Below are positions 5,829 through 7,082 of a stretch of 7,082 bases of DNA, piece after piece (position 1 is the first letter of the stretch; every line of letters begins with the position of its first letter). Below the pieces are notes generated by a model. The model was not told where the DNA came from, ran no database searches, and was given only the letters and a program-made list of their open reading frames with translations. The stretch comes from Actinomycetota bacterium (GTDB lineage Bacteria > Actinomycetota > UBA4738 > HRBIN12): NCBI GenBank assembly GCA_004366195.1, contig ML214221.1:1-7082 (forward strand), in the 5' to 3' direction. The position numbers were made by a program, and so were the translations under genes.

Positions 5829-6416
5829 ATGCCGCTCAATGCTGAACGCGGGTGGCGGATCGTGGTGCGCCACCCACGGGCGGTCCTCGGCGGGGCCCGG
5901 CTGGTCCTGCTGTTCGTCGCCGTGCTGGGAGCTGGGTGCGGGCGCGTCGGTGGCGAGGGATCGGCCGCGGCGGAGACCCCGACGAGCGCGCAGGTCCTCT
6001 CCGCCGCCGAAGAGGCCGCGCTCGTGGATCAGGCCGAGGTCCTCCCGTTCTTCGACGGCGAGGACGAGCCGACGCGCGTCGAGGTCGTCGTGACGACCCC
6101 GCGCGAGCTCGAGGAGCGCGGGCGCCTCCAGCCGACCCCCGCCTCCCCGGTCGCCCCCGACGCCGAGGTCTTCCTGGTGGCGATGGCGGGGGAGTTCGAG
6201 GGGCATCTCGCCAAGGTCCCGGAGGGCGAGGCCATCCCGAAGGGTCCCTGCCTCTGGTTCGTGATGGACCGGACGAGCCTGCAGGTCGTCGCCTGGGGGA
6301 TCGCCGAGGAGCCGATGGACCTCGCGGCGTACGGGACCGCGAGCCCGCTCCCCGTGGCGATCCCGATCGTCATCGAGGAAGCGACCCCACCGGCGAGCAC
6401 ACAGGCCACGGCGTAG
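5829..6416 (+). CDS. Predicted lipoprotein or secreted protein of unknown function
   Basis: I do not recognise the family. From the ATG at 5829 it has 195 residues. A basic stretch is followed by a hydrophobic helix (LVLLFVAVLGAG, residues 25-36) and C37. LGAGC resembles a lipobox, though with Gly rather than Leu at -3, so export and possible lipidation are likely. After a low-complexity Ala/Glu linker, the mature part has a folded-looking segment with VFLVAMAGEFEG and then CLWFVMDRTSLQVVAWGI, suggestive of a small beta-rich domain. The tail is Pro/Thr-rich. Codon use (strong G/C third positions) supports coding. The start is uncertain: ATG 5805, ATG 5829, and GTG 5862 or 5865 all precede the signal segment and none has a good ribosome site. 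It follows soxB by about 140 bases and is probably a separate unit. Confidence 0.6.
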   Translation: MPLNAERGWRIVVRHPRAVLGGARLVLLFVAVLGAGCGRVGGEGSAAAETPTSAQVLSAAEEAALVDQAEVLPFFDGEDEPTRVEVVVTTPRELEERGRLQPTPASPVAPDAEVFLVAMAGEFEGHLAKVPEGEAIPKGPCLWFVMDRTSLQVVAWGIAEEPMDLAAYGTASPLPVAIPIVIEEATPPASTQATA

Positions 6417-6499
6417 GTCGAGGTGTTCTGGGGAGCACGGGTCCGGCCCGGGCGGGGACCGAGGTCCGAACCCCCCTCCGCGAGGACTGCGGCGACGGT

Positions 6500-6829
6500 T
6501 GAATCGCCCCGGGTTTGCCGGAGACTCCCGACCTTGGAAAGGTTGGAGTCATGGAGCAGTCCAGGCACCCGTCCAGCAAGCGGTACGCGCCCGAGATCCG
6601 TGAGCGGGCGGTCAGGCTGGTGCTCGAGACGATCGAGCGAGACGGCGAGCGCCACGGGGTCGTGGGCCGCATCGCCCGCCAGCTCGACATCGGAGCGGAG
6701 ACCCTCCGCACCTGGGTCCGCCAGGCGGAGATCGATGCCGGAACCAGGCCAGGACTCACGACCGAGGAGTGAGCTCGGCTGAAGGAGCTGGAGCGGGAGA
6801 ACCGCGAGCTCCGCCGAGCCAACGAGATC
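6500..6829 (+). mobile_element. IS3-family insertion sequence remnant, left end only
   Basis: The segment opens with TGAATCGCCCCGGG (6500-6513), followed by TTTGCCGGAGACT. From memory this resembles the terminal inverted repeats of high-GC IS3-type elements. An orfA-type transposase frame follows about 50 bases later. Recognisable element sequence stops after the codons for RANEI at 6829. There is no orfB and no inverted copy of the left end before the window ends, so the element has lost its right side and cannot move by itself. Confidence 0.75.
6551..6829 (+). pseudogene. IS3-family orfA transposase, nonsense-mutated and truncated
   Basis: From the ATG at 6551 (AAAGG at 6538-6542) 73 residues are readable: a basic start, RYAPEIRERAVRLVLE, the helix-turn-helix GVVGRIARQLDIGAETLRTWVRQAE (about 36-60), and DAGTRPGLTTEE. 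These are hallmarks of IS3 OrfA, which binds the element ends. A TGA at 6770-6772 then interrupts it. In the same frame the sequence continues ARLKELERENRELRRANEI, the leucine-zipper tail expected next. The stop is therefore a point mutation, most simply CGA to TGA, because relatives commonly read TTEERARL. After RANEI the expected LK(A/T)AS sequence is absent, marking the break. Confidence 0.8.
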
Positions 6830-6958
6830 CCACCGTGGGAGTGCCCAACATGCGGCACGCGGTCGGTGGTCGAGCTCTCGCGGATCGATGCGCGGGCTGC
6901 GTATGAGCTCTCGCGAAGAGGCGAGGCCGTTCGCTTCGACGATCTCCCGTGGAGGTGA
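6830..6958 (+). pseudogene. Unknown C-terminal reading-frame fragment with a CxxC motif
   Basis: Continuing in the transposase frame beyond its break, 42 codons end at a TGA (6956-6958). They read PPWECPTCGTRSVVELS, then RIDARAAYELSRRGEAVRFDDLPWR. The WECPTCG start looks like half of a zinc ribbon, and the remainder has a plausible protein composition. It has no start codon or ribosome site of its own that I can support. It may be the tail of a gene whose front was lost when the IS remnant joined it, or it may be chance open frame. I cannot name a family. Confidence 0.3.
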
Positions 6959-7082
6959 GATGGACGACGCGCCTCGGAAGTCGCGAACGCTTCGCGCCAT
7001 CGCGAGCAGCGTGTCCTGAAGGACATCCTTGGCGTCCTCCGGATCGCGGCACATCTTCATGCCGAACCGGTACACACGCGCC
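6956..7082 (-). pseudogene. ECF sigma-70 factor fragment, region 2
   Basis: The - strand reads VYRFGMKMCRDPEDAKDVLQDTLLAMA and RSVRDFRGASSIS over 42 codons. This is the core of sigma region 2 of extracytoplasmic-function sigma factors: CRDPEDAKDVLQ(D/E)TLL binds RNA polymerase core, and DFRG is the turn before the -10 recognition helix. The family normally continues S(T)WLYxIARxxC. Here it is followed by PPREIVEANG, with no further sigma homology, so regions 2.3 to 4 are missing. The N-terminus lies beyond the right edge. A sigma factor cut here could not recognise promoters, so I call it a broken gene. The open frame continues leftward for hundreds of bases, but only as antisense noise. Confidence 0.75.

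Noticed and set aside
6439..6467. GGTCC (6440-6444), GGACC (6456-6460) and GGTCC (6463-6467) as a possible terminator of the lipoprotein gene.
   Set aside because: The stems are only 5 bp, mutually exclusive, and have no T-run. Such repeats are frequent by chance at this GC content. I see nothing else supportable between 6417 and 6499.
6029..6955. Leftward continuation of the ECF sigma frame as a full-length protein.
   Set aside because: After GASSIS no sigma region 2.3, 3 or 4 sequence appears, and the frame overlaps the IS remnant and the lipoprotein gene in antisense.
1..7082. CRISPR arrays, tRNA, rRNA or tandem repeats.
   Set aside because: I saw no regularly spaced direct repeats, no cloverleaf-like sequence and no rRNA-like stretch in the window.

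Overview
This is a very GC-rich bacterial segment, with third codon positions almost all G or C. Its main content is a complete operon for a four-subunit (heterotetrameric) sarcosine oxidase-type enzyme. The window alone does not settle the phylum. The GC content, the IS3-type end and the style of the ECF sigma factor would fit a high-GC actinobacterium or a myxobacterial/deltaproteobacterial-type lineage.

Left part (1-1077): the N-terminus of a winged-helix regulator runs leftward out of the window. It is divergent from a gene for a cupin-hemerythrin (HHE) fusion protein. The short gap between them holds a near-perfect 26-bp palindrome whose two arms each resemble an extended -10 promoter, which suggests one operator controlling both directions.

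Middle (1078-5704): after a 75-base leader with a perfect 12-bp inverted repeat come soxD, soxA, soxG and soxB. All are on the + strand and each overlaps the next by 4 or 8 bases. The order D-A-G-B differs from the classical B-D-A-G. By family knowledge, SoxB oxidises the N-methyl amine with FMN, SoxA carries FAD and a folate-binding domain that captures the one-carbon unit as 5,10-methylene-tetrahydrofolate, SoxD binds zinc and SoxG completes the complex. The SoxA here is unusual: it has four-cysteine sets for two separate [2Fe-2S] clusters and a shortened flavin domain. It may therefore pass electrons to something other than, or besides, oxygen. A small hairpin follows soxB directly.

Right part (5705-7082): an AT-richer gap leads to an unrecognised predicted lipoprotein or secreted protein. 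Beyond it is a decayed patch: the left end and orfA of an IS3-family element with a nonsense codon and no right half, a short tail of an unknown zinc-ribbon-like reading frame, and on the - strand a fragment of an ECF sigma factor that loses homology in its region 2. This patch looks like a rearrangement scar marking the end of the conserved sox neighbourhood.
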